Shown: positions 32,396-43,257 of the stretch, in pieces
Layout: every line of letters begins with the position of its first letter
How positions within the stretch are numbered: position 1 is the stretch's first letter
DNA from: Tilletiaria anomala UBC 951
Taxonomy: Eukaryota > Basidiomycota > Exobasidiomycetes > Georgefischeriales > Tilletiariaceae
Assembly (NCBI RefSeq): GCF_000711695.1
Contig: NW_013547008.1
Coordinates: 62,001-126,000, forward strand
Direction of reading: 5' to 3'
Length of the DNA stretch: 64,000 nucleotides
Notes under the pieces: model-generated
The model's input: only the letters and a program-made list of their open reading frames with translations
Databases searched by the model: none
Told to the model about the DNA's origin: nothing
Program-made: the position numbers and the translations under genes

Positions 32396-33521
32396 CTACA
32401 GCTTGGCCTTCTTGGCCGCTTGCTTTGCCATGAAGCGCCCGATGCCGACCGCAAATTCCGGGCTGGCCACCATGCCTGCGACAGCTTCCATCTCTTTCGC
32501 ATTGACTTCATGCAAGAAACGTCGGCGGTCCTTGTGCATGACGAGCGACTTGGAGTATAGGATCGACTGCAAGGAGAGATTGCGCCAGTCGAGTGGGTTG
32601 GGCAGTTGGCTTGGTGCGCCAGAGCCTGCTGCTGATGCGGAAGCAGCTCGAGGCCCGGAAGTAGGGAGGCCGGTGCTGGCACCAGTGATGTTTACATCAT
32701 CCACGCCTAGTCTGTCGCAGAGGTGGTTGAGGACCCACTCAGGAAGCGTCGTCGAGTCTTTGTCAGGTACGATTTCGCTGATGAATCCTGAGGGCAACAG
32801 TTTCTCGGATGTCTGTGGCTCAGCATAGTAGAGCATCTTGGAGGCCAAGCCAGGTCCGAGGATTGCGGGAAAAGTCGCGCTTGAACAACCCTCGGCGCAC
32901 ACGCCTAGCTCAGAGAAGGGTGTGCGGAACGTCAGGCCCGGTAAGGCGTAGACAAAGTCGAAGAGTGGTAGCATCTGCGAAGCATGAAGGCTGGTTAGGG
33001 CAAGTGCCAGCCGTGCATGCTGCTTATCTGAGACACCTCACAGTTACAGCCATTCCAAATGCATGTCCATTGCAGGCGGCAACCCTGGAAAACGAAGAGG
33101 GAATCAGTCTTCATGCATCGTATTGTAGAAGTAAAATAGAATCGCACAGAAGCTTGGGAAAGTCGATGATCGTGTCAATAAAGTCGAGTGGGCCTTTGAC
33201 GACGCGAGCCCGCACCTCTCTCAGACTGACACCTTTCGGGTTCGCAAACGCGTTCTCGGCTGTCTCCTTGGACATGCCCATGCCGGAGCAGAACACATGC
33301 TTGGACTTGTCAGCCCCACGCCCGCGTCCGCTAAAGACGACGGCATGCACGGTCTTCTCTTTTGCGCACCACTGCAACGCGCGTGCCATGCATTGAAACA
33401 TATCGGGCGTCAAGGAGTTGAATGTGGCAACGTCGTTGAGCTCCAAGCTGATGAATGTGGGACATCGCGCGAAGCGGGAGAGGATGACGTGCGAGTAGGC
33501 GGGGAGCGCGGCAAGCGACAT
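32396..33521 (-). CDS. Peroxisomal enoyl-CoA hydratase/isomerase (ECI-like)
   Basis: Three exons (33521-33148, 33084-33042, 32974-32396) encode 331 aa. Crotonase-fold blocks in order are FISLELNDVATFNSLTP, VHAVVFSGRGRG with KHVFCSGMGM, the oxyanion-loop region LVAACNGHAFGMAVTML joined across both introns, LFDFVYAL, then FRTPFSELGVCAEGCSS, whose Glu fits the catalytic acid of delta3,delta2-enoyl-CoA isomerases. The protein ends Ala-Lys-Leu, an acceptable variant of the peroxisomal targeting signal SKL. The likely role is shifting double bonds during beta-oxidation of unsaturated fatty acids. Exon 2 is only 43 nt. Intron 2 has a CCTAAC branch site. An Ala/Ser/Gly-rich linker sits near residue 235. 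Substrate range cannot be told from sequence. Confidence 0.87.
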
Positions 33522-33789
33522 CGTGGTCCGTGGTGGCGGGGATTGTGTGGATCTACAGCGGGATAAGGCTAAAGATCCAGAGGCATTAGCAAGAGACGGC
33601 AAAGGCAATGCAAAAAAGAAAGCACAGACAAGGCACTTGCGCTCGAAAACCTGCTTGCACACGACGTTGCAGGTACCACGTCCAGGTATGTTGTATTCAC
33701 GATGGTGAATGCAGGATGTGGCGTGTGGGACATGCCGGCATTGCATAATGCCGACCGCCGAGTGAGTCTGGAAGACTTGAACAAGTTGC

Positions 33790-33799
33790 AAAAAAGAAA
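33790..33799 (-). terminator. Pol III terminator of the tRNA-Ser gene
   Basis: On the minus strand TTTCTTTTTT follows the discriminator base immediately. The six-T run is a standard RNA polymerase III stop. Confidence 0.8.
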
Positions 33800-33906
33800 C
33801 GACGCCGACAGGATTCGAACCTGTGCGGGCAAAGCCCATTCGCTTACAGTAGAGCTACTTCGAAACTGATTCGAGGCGAACCCTATGACCACTCAGGCAC
33901 GACGCC
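33800..33906 (-). tRNA. tRNA-Ser(CGA) with a 25-nt intron
   Basis: The minus strand folds as a class II tRNA. The acceptor arms are GGCGTCG and CGGCGTC (five Watson-Crick and two G-U pairs). The D arm is CCTGAGTGGTCATAGG and the anticodon stem is TTCGC/GCGAA. The long variable arm is TGGGCTTTGCCC. The T arm is ACAGG-TTCGAAT-CCTGT, with discriminator G. The anticodon loop reads CT-CGA-A, then an intron at 33845-33869, then A, so the mature tRNA is 82 nt and reads UCG codons. The variable arm and G73 support serine. The intron contains TTCGA, which can pair with the anticodon loop, as is usual for tRNA introns cut by the splicing endonuclease. Confidence 0.95.
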
Positions 33907-34345
33907 GTGATGTTGACAATTTATAATTTAATATGATCCACTGCTTATTTCTTCAACTTTTCCCTTTTAGCTTTACTGGTGGAGGTGACGGGAGAGGCAC
34001 AACAGCAGATATCATGGTGTTCACCCGAGAGCTCAGTGGAGGAGCGCTGTAGATGCTGTGAGCTGCGACGGTCCCTTTTCGGTCCCAGCAACCGACGAGC
34101 ATGGACTTTCAAGTCGTCAGTCCGGCAGATGGTTCGCTCGCTTTCATCATTCAATCTGTGTCATTGATGAAAAGTCACCGCACACTGGGTATTTTCACAG
34201 TATTCTTTTTGCCAGGATTCCTTGGCAGTTGACGGGCTTTACGTGCGCATTTGACAACTTTCTGCCGTTCCCCACAGTAGCGCTGCAGCGACGGTGACGC
34301 GCGGCACGCTCGTGGGTCAAAGGCCACAACCCAAATGCTCTGCTG
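33907..34345. other. Spacer between tRNA-Ser and the carrier gene
   Basis: This spacer has an A/T-rich patch (near 33912-33975) upstream of the tRNA, then the likely promoter and leader of the mitochondrial carrier. No other gene is seen. Confidence 0.5.
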
Positions 34346-35957
34346 ATGCTGATTGCCATCTTCGATAAGACTCATTCGTCGTTGAGTAGTGTTCTCGTTC
34401 TCGCTCCTCCGCCACGCAAACCTGGAGCAGGGAAACGGGCTGTGCGACCTGGGCTGGAACGTACAGAACAAAACACGGCCACAGGCAAGGCCACAGCCCT
34501 GGCTGCGAGAGCCATGCACAACTCTGCCATCGCAGGCGCCTGCGCCGGCCTCGTGTCATCCATCGTTACCTGCCCGCTCGATGTCGTCAAGACTAAGCTG
34601 CAAGCCCAGGGTGGGCCGGATTTTCAGCCGGGTACTGCTCTGTCACAGGGGTTCAAAGGATCCGCAGGTGGGATATCCGGCGGCGTCGGTGGCGGCCTCA
34701 ATCAGCTCCTCTACCCGGCCAGCTCCGGAGCGGTCGTCGGCGCATCTGGAGGCGCAAGCGCGACGGGCGCACATGCGTCCCATGCAGGGATGGGCATCGA
34801 GTGGTCTACTTCAAACAAGGAGCAGCGCTCGATATCGACGGAAGAGCAGCGACGGCTGGAGAGGCGCAGGTATGGCCGAGGGCTGCGCGCGACGGTGCGG
34901 CAGATCTGGGAGCAGGACGGCGTGCGCGGCTTTTACCGAGGGCTCGGCCCGACAGTCTACGGCTACCTGCCAACGTGGGCGATCTACTTTACCGTCTACG
35001 ACTCCGCCAAGAGGAACTTGGTCCACGACTCTAGATCCGGCGCGGAGGTCAATTTTGTCAGCCATATCGTGGCGGCAATGACGGCCGGCGTTGCGAGCAC
35101 AATATGCACCAGCCCACTTTGGGTTGTTAAGACGCGGTTCATGGTGCGTCGCTTGGTGCCTTATGCCCTCCGCTCTTTGCTCACCTTGGTTCCAATTGAC
35201 AGCTTCAATCGGTCCGTGATCCAAGCACACGTCCATATCGACATACATTTGACGCTTTTGTGCAAATCTATCGCACAGAAGGCATGCGAGGGTTCTACAA
35301 AGGCCTCATACCATCCCTCTTTGGCGTCTCACACGTAGCTGTCCAATTTCCTCTCTACGAGACCTTCAAGAAATGGGCGCGAGAAGCAAATCGAGGTGGT
35401 GTAGGCGCAGATTTGGATCCGAGCAGCATCCTCGTCTGCAGCGCCGCGAGCAAGATGATCGCTTCCATCACGACCTACCCGCACGAAGTGCTGCGAACAA
35501 GGCTGCAGATGCAGCCACGACTCATCCAAGAGGAGCAGCGGTCCGCAACAAACGCGTCTACCCCCTCATCCTCCTACGGCAGCTCCTCTCGCGGACTACA
35601 TACATTTGTACGGCGGCGGCCAGCATGGGGCAGTGTGGTCGCAGGTTCGAGCAGTCGGGCAAGCTGGTGGATAAACGCGTGGAGGAGTGCGCATTACGGA
35701 CGCGCTGCCAAGAGCGCGGGCATCGTTGAAGTTTGCACGCGGATTGCACAGGAGGAAGGAATCAGAGGCTTCTACAAGGGCATGGGCGTCAACCTCATGC
35801 GGACATTGCCCAGTTCGGCATTGACGATCCTCACGTAAGTGTCGACCTTGTCGGCTGTGGTAATTTGCGCGCACGCGAGAGCTGACTCGACTTTTTTCCA
35901 TTTCGCTGCAGCTACGAAATAATCATGCAGCAACTACACAAGCTAGAGGAAGGGTGA
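34346..35957 (+). CDS. Mitochondrial carrier (SLC25), NAD/folate/nucleotide-type
   Basis: Three exons (34346-35143, 35203-35834, 35912-35957) encode 491 aa from the first ATG; 34514 is an alternative start giving 435 aa with a normal carrier N-terminus (HNSAIAGACAGLVSSIVTCP). Three carrier repeats are visible: CPLDVVKTKLQAQ, then SPLWVVKTRFMLQ, then YPHEVLRTRLQMQ, each followed by a GFYRGL/GFYKGL/GFYKGM signature. The second-repeat tryptophan (PLWVVKTR) is typical of the NAD (Ndt1/Yia6), folate/FAD (SLC25A32) and pyrimidine-nucleotide carriers. The protein is longer than a usual carrier (~300 aa) because of a Gly/Ala-rich insertion after repeat 1, helix 1 and a Ser-rich insertion with basic residues in repeat 3. 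Intron 1 joins RFM to LQSVRDPS..YRHTFDAF, as expected for the family. Exact substrate not assignable. Confidence 0.88.
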
Positions 35958-36079
35958 CCCGAGCATGTCTTTGTGCATTTGCAAGTAGTGCATGCCAATA
36001 GCATCTTTGACTGCATCACAATGATCATAGAGAAGACATATGACGGGCAGGTAATCCACGCGCGCATACAAGAGCGAGC

Positions 36080-37948
36080 TTAGTAGACGAATGGAATAAA
36101 CCTGCAAAGCAGCCAAGGCGTGTGGAAGGTTAAACAATGCGGAGGGCACCTCAGCCTAGGACACTGCTCGCGGACGCACCTGTATGGGACGATCTTGCAG
36201 TACTTGACCCAATCCTTGCCGTACTTTCTCTCGCAGCGGTCAAAGTCGCGCCCGCAGCGATGCGTTAGGACGGCGAGGAAGAAGAGGCAGTAAAAGTATG
36301 GGATGACCGAGCCGAGGCCGGCGCAGGCGCCCCAGAGGAAGGACTGTGTCCAGTCGGCCGTGTAGTTGGGCTTGCGCAGAAACTGCCACCATCCGTCAAT
36401 GAGCAGTGCATTGCCGTGCTCCGTTTGCAAGTAGCGAGGGTCCTTCAGCGTTGACCAGGGCCACTGGGGGAAGGACCAACGAACTTTGAGCGTGCCTTGA
36501 AGTTGCATGCGGAAACGAGACTTTTGCGCCATCGATGAGTCGAAGACCCAGTGCACAAAAATCAGCAGCGAGTACATGAAGATGTACGTCGGCGTGCTGA
36601 ACTTGTACACGTGTGGTGAGTGGGCCGCCATATACACAATAGAATAACAGTACTGGTCAGGGGAAAGATGGATCAGCAGTGAAGCAATTTTCCTCGCACA
36701 TTTGACCACTCACAGTAAAGGGAACGCCAGCGAAGTTCCAAAAGATGACCATAAAGCCCCACTGGAATCAAGGAGAAAGGTCAGCGGAAACGATAGGGTC
36801 AAAAAGATATAGATGGTAGGCACCTTCTCGTGGAACATGTCCCAGGTCTGTGGGATGCATTCTTCACCCTTGGCACAGGCATTAATGTAGAGGCCGGTGG
36901 CCAAGACCATGAAGGCCATGTTCGGGGTGACGTAACCGTACATCTCGTATTGCTTGCAGGCGCCGCTGACGCTGATGAGGAAAAGTAGGACCCACGGAAT
37001 GCGAACCTCTGCCCACATTTTGAGGTCGACGTTGCCAATGCGCGGGTTCAAGGAAGCGCCCATGAACAGATCGTATGCAAAGTTGCCGCTCATACGGTGT
37101 TGAGTGCGAGTCAGGACGGCGTGGAAGTAGGTGGCAAAGCTGACGGCGAAGCCCATGATCATCGCGACGGTCATGTACTCGCCAAAGTGCTCGATGATCT
37201 CCGTCAGCCGGAAAACTCCGCTTAGGTGCAGGCCGGCACAGACGACGAGCGTTGCGTAAAAAGAAGAGAGAGCGTTGCACTTGTACATGAGCGTCTTGTA
37301 GTTGAGGGACGGCACCGGAAGGCCCTCCTGCCAAAAGCCCGGCATGACGACCGCCAGGGCGAATTGGAAGACCATCAGTCCGCCGTATCCGATCAGTGCA
37401 CGCGAAGTAGGGAACGCGTCCTGCGAAAGCGAAGCACTTCAGATGAGCCAGTGTTGACAGTCACATTTGGACTCGCTTCGGCAGCTTACATTGTAAATGT
37501 GCGCGCCCATGCGCTGGAAAAACGGGCCAACGTCGTCGAGGCTACTTGGAATAACGATTTTGCCATTGTAAAACCAAAGGCAGATCCACAGGTAATACAT
37601 GAGCATCGGGAACAGCGTCATCATGGCGGTGACGCCAATGGGACCGCCAAACTCATATTCAAAGTGCTCATCGAGCTTCTTGTCCCTCGCGCGCCCGGTC
37701 TCGGTGATGTTGATCCCAGGAACATGGTGTGTCAGAGCACGTTCTTTTCCGCCTCCCACAATCTGCTCGTCGCGCATGTCGACATGGCCATAACGGTGAT
37801 TGTAGTGCTTGTTGTCCGCAACCTCCTTGTGTGCGTCGAAGGTCGACGAGTCGTTCGAGTTGCCATTCGCAGCGGCGGCCTCCTCGGAGCGTTTGCGAAT
37901 CTCGTTCGTGCGCGAGCGCAGCGCATAAGTACGGTCTTCCGAAGTCAT
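36080..37948 (-). CDS. ERG4: Delta24(24(1))-sterol reductase Erg4
   Basis: Five exons (37948-37490, 37420-36824, 36761-36714, 36652-36180, 36101-36080) encode 532 aa. This ER enzyme makes the last step of ergosterol synthesis, reducing the C24(28) double bond. Family blocks: EFEFGGPIGVTAMMTLFP-like start of the membrane domain (EYEFGGPIGV), PSLNYKTLMYKCNALSSFYA, TQHRMSGNFAYDLFMGASLN with RIGNVDLKMWAEVRIPWVLL, the GEECIPQTWDMFHEK segment, FWNFAGVPFTYCYS, and a C-terminus GKDWVKYCKIVPYR-FIPFVY. About eight hydrophobic segments are visible. The N-terminal ~75 residues are hydrophilic and charged. Start chosen at MTSEDRTYALRSR; an upstream in-frame ATG (38020) would add 24 residues. The last intron (78 nt) is stop-free in frame, so an unspliced reading also ends FIPFVY. 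Converges on the carrier gene. Confidence 0.92.
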
Positions 37949-38425
37949 CTTTGTTTCTCTCCTCGCCGAGATCGAATGTCCCAACCTGGCGGCCGTCGTG
38001 GAGAGTCGCATCAGCGACACCAGATGGACATTCCCATGCCCAAGGTGAGAAGAACTGAACTCTGGCGAGGCGTAGTGTAGCGCACATGTGGAACCAGCTC
38101 AAGTCTCTTCGCTCTTCGTTTATTCAATGAGGGTTCCGTAATCCGCTAAGTTGGGTACTCCGCCCACAGGAATGCGCTAAACGTGAGGCCTAACCCTATA
38201 AAGTCTTTCCCATAGAGCGCTTTCGTCTCGCAAAAAGCAACATGGACGCTTCGCAAGTCAGTTTTCCATGGCGCGAAGCCCGAGTGTGCGACGTATCGCG
38301 TGGGCTGGAGACACTCATGACAAGATAAAGGTCAAGCTTTGCTGCTTTGTACGGTGGGAGGGAGCCTCAATGGTATTCAACGAAAAACAAATCCAAAGCA
38401 AAACAAAAAAAAACCCGGTAAAGGC
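37949..38425. other. ERG4 promoter / 3' flank of the CCDC137-like gene
   Basis: This is a 477-base spacer between two minus-strand genes. An A-rich tract (near 38395-38415) lies directly after the downstream stop of the CCDC137-like gene and may be its poly(A)-site region. No gene is seen. Confidence 0.5.
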
Positions 38426-39353
38426 TTATGGCTTCATGCCGAGCCGTTGCTTTTGCTCGTCGTCCTTCTTCTTGCGGTACGTCTGAATAACACGTTCCCG
38501 CTCCTCTGCAAGCATGCGCTCCTGAGCTCTCTTGGACTGCTCCTGTTTCATATCCGCGCCAATCCTCTTCCCGGGTCGGTCTGCGGAGGCGCCAGCAGAG
38601 GCCTTGCTGAATTTGCCGGCTTTGAGAGTCGGCGGCGCCATAACGACGTCCCGGACGCTCTTGCGCTGCGATAATGTCGCAAACTCACGGTCTTCACCGT
38701 CATGGCGTATTGACTCTCTTTGAGCGCGGAGCTCGTCGCGTTCACGCTTCTCTCGCGCCTCGGCCTGCTGTGCATTCTCCTTCCGCTTCTGCCGCGCACC
38801 ATCGGTATCGCCGGCATTGCTGTCCTCGTCACTGCCTCCGTCCCCACCTTCTTTTCGCCGCTTGCGCTTCTTCTGATTTTGGGCATGCTTCGAGGCGCTG
38901 CGTGCTGCTGCGCTGATGGTTGATGCAAAGGCTTGTTCCACACGTGCATTAAAGTCGCGCAACCTTTCTCCTTCGCGGATACGCATCCTGGTCGGGTCCT
39001 CTTTTTCGTCAGCGACGGCAGCTGCTTTTCCCTTGGATTTTCCTGAAGCGCTCAATCGATTTGATGGCTGTGGATCAGATGAGGCTTCGCCTTTCTTCTG
39101 ACTAGCACCTTGCTCTGATTGCTTTCGCCGCTCACGGTAAGCAGCCTGGATCTTGCCTGCATTGAGAATGTTCATTTTCCCCTTCGGTAGAGCCTCCTTG
39201 CTGATGTCAAATCCACTTGAGGGAGCAAAGTCATTACCGCTACCAGTTGTCGGATAATTCAGTCAGTACAGCGTCACGCTAAGTATGGAGGTACACTCAC
39301 GCAAACTCCCGCGTTGCCTGACGGTCTGAAAACTTTCGTCGCTTGTGAGGCAT
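38426..39353 (-). CDS. CCDC137-like basic coiled-coil protein
   Basis: Two exons (39353-39301, 39239-38426) encode 288 aa. The start MPHKRRKFSDRQ joins across a 61-nt intron to GNDFAPSSGFDISKEALPKG. The middle has MRIREGERLRDFNARVEQAF. The second half has a long charged helix, a block FATLSQRKSVRDVVMAPPTL and a final helix ERMLAEERERVIQTYRKKK. This order (GE-rich motif, 'V..PP.L' block, then EEERERVIQTYR) matches human CCDC137, a nuclear/nucleolar protein. Highly basic stretches (KKRKRRKEGG) fit nuclear localisation. Function in fungi is not established; a ribosome-biogenesis role is a guess. The intron has a GTACTGAC branch site. Divergent from SFM1. Confidence 0.78.
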
Positions 39354-39843
39354 CTTGATGGTCCAGGAAGGAATGAAGCACGAAGCAGACGTTGCAGCCC
39401 CCAAATGCTTCGAAGCTACCTGTACATTTAATACGATCGCAACATTCGAGCGAGAATAGAGTGAGTCGAATATCAATAATCGTCGTACGCGTAATTGCAG
39501 TTTGCAATGGTTGATCAGTGTAGATGGGGTCCCCTTCCTAAAAAAAGAGATAAAAAATGTGAATGCCCCGAACAGTCTTTCGGTTCCGCCTTGGAGAAAA
39601 ATTGTCACCACCAGAAATCTGGGATTTATTTATTACATTTGCTGATTTCACGGCTTTCCAGGCAGACCTCCCAGCTGGATATTGAAAGCACCTTTGATGC
39701 TTGCCGGGGGATCAAATCGAACAATTCTCTCCTTCAATACAACCTTCGACTTCAGAGAGTAAGGCACTCAATATCATTTTCTTTGCATCAACCAGCATCT
39801 TCTCACTTTTACATCTGCGTTTGCGGAGAGCCCACGCGTCAAG
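39354..39843. other. Divergent promoter region CCDC137-like / SFM1
   Basis: This is 490 bases between divergent starts. It contains A-rich blocks (near 39540-39560) and GAGAAAAATTG near 39593, weakly RRPE-like. No coding signal. Confidence 0.5.
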
Positions 39844-40656
39844 ATGCCGCGCCCACAGTACATTATCGAGCACATGGAAGAGGACGACCCGGATGCGCCT
39901 TCCACCTTCCCTCAGTGGGCGCTTCTCGAGTACCGGCATATGCTCACGCTCGTCGGATCCTCCTCCGCGTCATCTCCGTCAGACTCGTCGACAGTCCACT
40001 TTACTAGTCTTTCTAAAGCCTCCATTGAGGACCTCCAGAAGGAACTCACAAAGATCCAAGAGAGCGAGCCCGGTCCATCATCTGGACGAGCAGAGTTCAA
40101 GCTGCACACGCAATCGATCAGCAATCTTATGCAAGAGTGGGGTGTCTCACTAGAGAAGGTCTGCCTACTGGACCCAAAGGCGCCTCGTGCGATCGATGTA
40201 AGCGATGCTGGCAAGTACCCAGCGCCAGCAAAACAGGCTGAGTGCGACACGCGCGACGGGCCATTCGACTACTTCCTCTTCGGCGGCATCCTCGGTGACG
40301 ACCCGCCGCGCGACAGAACGGCTTCCCTGCGCACCATGGGCTTTCCCGGCCGCCACCTCGGCAAGATTCAGATGACGACGGACACAGCGCTTGGAGTGAC
40401 GAAGCGTGTCGTTGAGGACGGAATGCATCTCAACTTGCCACGGTCAGAGCAAGGTGCATCGGAAGAAGGAGGACGCGGGAATGGCGGCCTCGTCTGGGTC
40501 GACCATCCTGAAATCAAATTTGGAGGCGGCGCGTCGGTAGAAATGCCTTTCCGATACATGGCTGAGGATGCAGGCGTAAAGGACAAGCGGCCATTGATGC
40601 CGCCAGGCATGCGGGAACTCATCAAGAGCGACCTCGATCGCGCATTTGAGTTCTGA
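39844..40656 (+). CDS. SFM1: SPOUT protein-arginine methyltransferase Sfm1
   Basis: Single exon, 270 aa, from ATG in a good context. The start PRPQYIIEHMEEDDP and WALLEYRHML match yeast Sfm1 (YOR021C). The C-terminal half carries the SPOUT knot: FDYFLFGGILGDDPPRDRTA, then SLRTMGFPGRHLGKIQMTTD and TALGVTKRV. Sfm1 is a SAM-dependent enzyme that methylates an arginine of ribosomal protein Rps3, a rare protein-modifying member of an RNA-methyltransferase fold. The protein is longer than the yeast one (213 aa) through a Ser-rich insert (residues ~38-55) and an acidic/Gly-rich insert before VWVDHPEIKFG. Its stop lies 91 bp from that of convergent SRP receptor beta. Confidence 0.92.
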   Translation: MPRPQYIIEHMEEDDPDAPSTFPQWALLEYRHMLTLVGSSSASSPSDSSTVHFTSLSKASIEDLQKELTKIQESEPGPSSGRAEFKLHTQSISNLMQEWGVSLEKVCLLDPKAPRAIDVSDAGKYPAPAKQAECDTRDGPFDYFLFGGILGDDPPRDRTASLRTMGFPGRHLGKIQMTTDTALGVTKRVVEDGMHLNLPRSEQGASEEGGRGNGGLVWVDHPEIKFGGGASVEMPFRYMAEDAGVKDKRPLMPPGMRELIKSDLDRAFEF

Positions 40657-40710
40657 GAATGCACAGACTCTTCATGCTCAATCATATGCTTGTAACCTAG
40701 ATGACTCTTC

Positions 40711-40716
40711 AATAAA
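40711..40716 (+). terminator. AATAAA poly(A) signal of SFM1
   Basis: Canonical AATAAA, 54 bases after the SFM1 stop, inside the short convergent gap with the SRP receptor beta gene. Position fits a cleavage signal; the cut would fall in or next to the opposing coding region. Confidence 0.55.
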
Positions 40717-40747
40717 TGCTGCATGGCTTGGGCGCCTTTCTTTGATT

Positions 40748-42115
40748 TTACAAGCTGGTAAGGAACGCGCGCAGGTCGCGGTCATCCTTGCCTTCCTTGA
40801 TCATGCCGCTGCCTCCAAGCCAATCACGTTCCTTGCCCAGACTATTGAGGCCCCACTGCGCTTTGCCGCCTTCAACCACCTCCTCGTCGAGCTTGTCCAG
40901 GCTGAAGCTGCCCACTGCGCTTAGGGACGTGCTCCCTTGGCTCTGCCGCTGCAGCATCGCCCAATCGACATAATCAAACTCCTCTTCCTCGTGCTCTTCG
41001 TCATCTCCGAGCCCGCTCTTTTCTCCCCTCGAAGATACCCCGGAGCGGAGGCCGAGCAGCGCCATCAGCCTCGCAAGCAGGCCGCCCGCCCCGCTGGAAC
41101 CGACGCTACCATCGCCTTGCACCTCGCCAATGCCGCCGATCTTGGTCACGCGCGGTGCACCGCCTGCACCGCGTCTGCCGATCTGTAGTGCTGCACGGCG
41201 CCGGGCGAGCTCCGCTTCGAATCCGGCTTTCGCACGTTGCAGGAGCTGCGCTTTGCGCTTTGCGAGCTGTGCGGCATCTGTCGAGGTTGCACCAGCCAGC
41301 AACGGCGAGAGGTCGGATCGTGTGAAGAGAATTTGCAAGGAGGGCGGGGCACTTTTGCTCGCCGTGCTCTTCAGCCGATGGGCGGCGAGCGCACATAACG
41401 TTGCGTGAAAAAAGCTGCGAAAATTTCAAGCGGATACAGGTCAGCAAACAGTTTTGCTAGATGCTGACTGCCATGCCTGATCCGCTCACTCAATCGCATC
41501 CGAGAGGCCCTCTACTGCCGCTTGCGACGCGGAAGCTGTTGCTGCTCTTGCTGCGAGCGTCGCATCGACGCAGTAGACGATAGCATCCGCAGCAGGTAAA
41601 AATTCGTTTGCGCGAACACGTAGACGAGGGTGACCAGGCAGGTCGATGAGATGAATTGGAACGCTCTGCGAAGGAGGCGCGGCCAAAGTCCCTTTCTCGC
41701 CGTCGAGTGGCGGGGGCGGACCAAGGATGGTGTGACCTTCGCTTTCATGCTGTGACGTGTGCGTCTTGGGCACGGAGCCATACACAAATGCGCTAAAGAT
41801 GCTGGTCTTTCCTGACTCAGTCGATCCGAGTAAAAGGACAGTCCGCGCACCGGTCGTGCGTTTCTCCTTGCGACCTTTCCGTGCCTCAACGGCGATGCGA
41901 ACCTTATATGACGTTGGGCGGAAGGCGGCACTCAAAACGGCCGCCAGAAGGATCGCGAAGAGCACTGGGAGGATCAGTAGCACTGGTGCTGGAAGGGAGC
42001 GCAGATGTTCGCTTGGGATTTCATCCCGATACCTCTCTATGAGGTCGAAAAGGGGGTTGTCCCAGTGATGCGTGAGTGCTTCAGGCCATCTGAGCGGCGC
42101 GCTCAGGAAAGGCAT
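40748..42115 (-). CDS. SRP102: Signal recognition particle receptor subunit beta
   Basis: Two exons (42115-41490, 41414-40748) encode 430 aa. A membrane anchor (PVLLILPVLFAILLAAVLS, residues ~44-62) precedes a small-GTPase fold: P-loop LLLGSTESGKTS (G97-S105), switch-region SEGHTI, DLPGHPRLR (DxPG) and VDATL. SR-beta sits in the ER membrane and holds SR-alpha (Srp101) for co-translational targeting. The G4 motif reads LFTRSDL instead of NKxD. An insertion rich in Gly/Ala and then acidic residues (GDDEEHEEEEFDYVDW) lies before the terminal part, making the protein longer than yeast Srp102 (244 aa) or human SRPRB (271). The start is MPFLSAPLRW; an upstream in-frame ATG at 42208 is less likely. 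The intron is 75 nt. Confidence 0.87.
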
Positions 42116-43257
42116 CTTCTTCAGCAGCACTGCTGCAATTGGATCACGAGCTTGGAGACACCTTTTTACGCCAGTATCACGCCGGTCGCACTGTCGTTTG
42201 AGCAGCAAAACGGATACTCCAGCTGCGGATATAATGAGCGGCTGCTCGAAGGTATGCCAAGGTGTTCACAAAGGGTGGCTCATGGGCTAGGAGCGTGAAG
42301 CACACAACAACTGTGTGGATCCAAAGCAGGGGAGAGAAAGTTATGTTGGATGTGAGAAGGAGACCCTCCAGCCCCGGCGAGCTGGGCTGAGTCTGGATGC
42401 GTGACGTAGCCAGTCAGAGGTTCATCCATATTCCATCTGATTAGCTCTCAAGTGGGCGCGAGCTTCCAGTCTTATTCCACTGGTCAGACTTGAAGATCCA
42501 TTGCTCGAAGCGCTTTTCCTCGCTTCTGCAATTTCAGAGTCTGATCAGATACAGCGAACTAGTTTTGATTGGTCTCGCATTGCAAATTTTGATCCCTATC
42601 TCTAGCAAGCAAGTGTTACAAGGCTGCATATGCGATTTAGATTCACTCAGACTAACTTGGGCTGCCCCGTTGTCTTGGTCCAAACGCGGCCCCCTTTCTC
42701 TAGGAGCTTTCATGGCCGACCAGAGCGTGACTATGAGGGCCGGGAGCAAAGCGCTACGGATCTTGAACATAAGCTTCCATTCCCCAGCAAATCTTTGGAG
42801 CATGGGTGTAGTATAGCCTTGACATGCCGAAGCCGCGGCGGGCGCTGAATATTTGAAACGGCAATGCTTGTCGCAATCTCGTCCATCCAGTTTGTTCTCC
42901 TCTGCACCTCGGCCTTGCCAGATGGGCGGCTGAACTCGCAGGCCTGAATTTGGTTCGAACGAGGCGAACTGCCGTTCACGTACGTTGGTTGCTTGAACCC
43001 GTGTCCATAGCCGTCACGTGCAGCTGAGCGACGCAGTCCAGCCCGCAGTAAGGCGGCATTCAAGACTGATGGGCGTTGCTTTGGAAATTTAGCTTTAAAA
43101 GAACAATCGCATAGTGCCTTGCTAGCGCAGCACGCGAGTCGTGCATGTGCGCTAGTTGCGCCTGTCGACTCTCGCGTGAGTAGCGCGGCACCTCAATGAG
43201 GCATATACTCAATGCGGGCCAGTGTGGGGCCAGTTCTGAGACGTGAGTGGCCTTCGA
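42116..43257. other. Spacer upstream of SRP receptor beta
   Basis: This spacer is ~1.1 kb between two minus-strand genes. Frames are short and unlike any family I know. The part next to 42116 should be the SRP102 promoter. Nothing else is recognised. Confidence 0.5.

Noticed and set aside
24840-37948. ARV1 and ERG4 as a sterol gene cluster
   Set aside because: They are 10 kb apart with unrelated housekeeping genes between them; proximity is likely chance.
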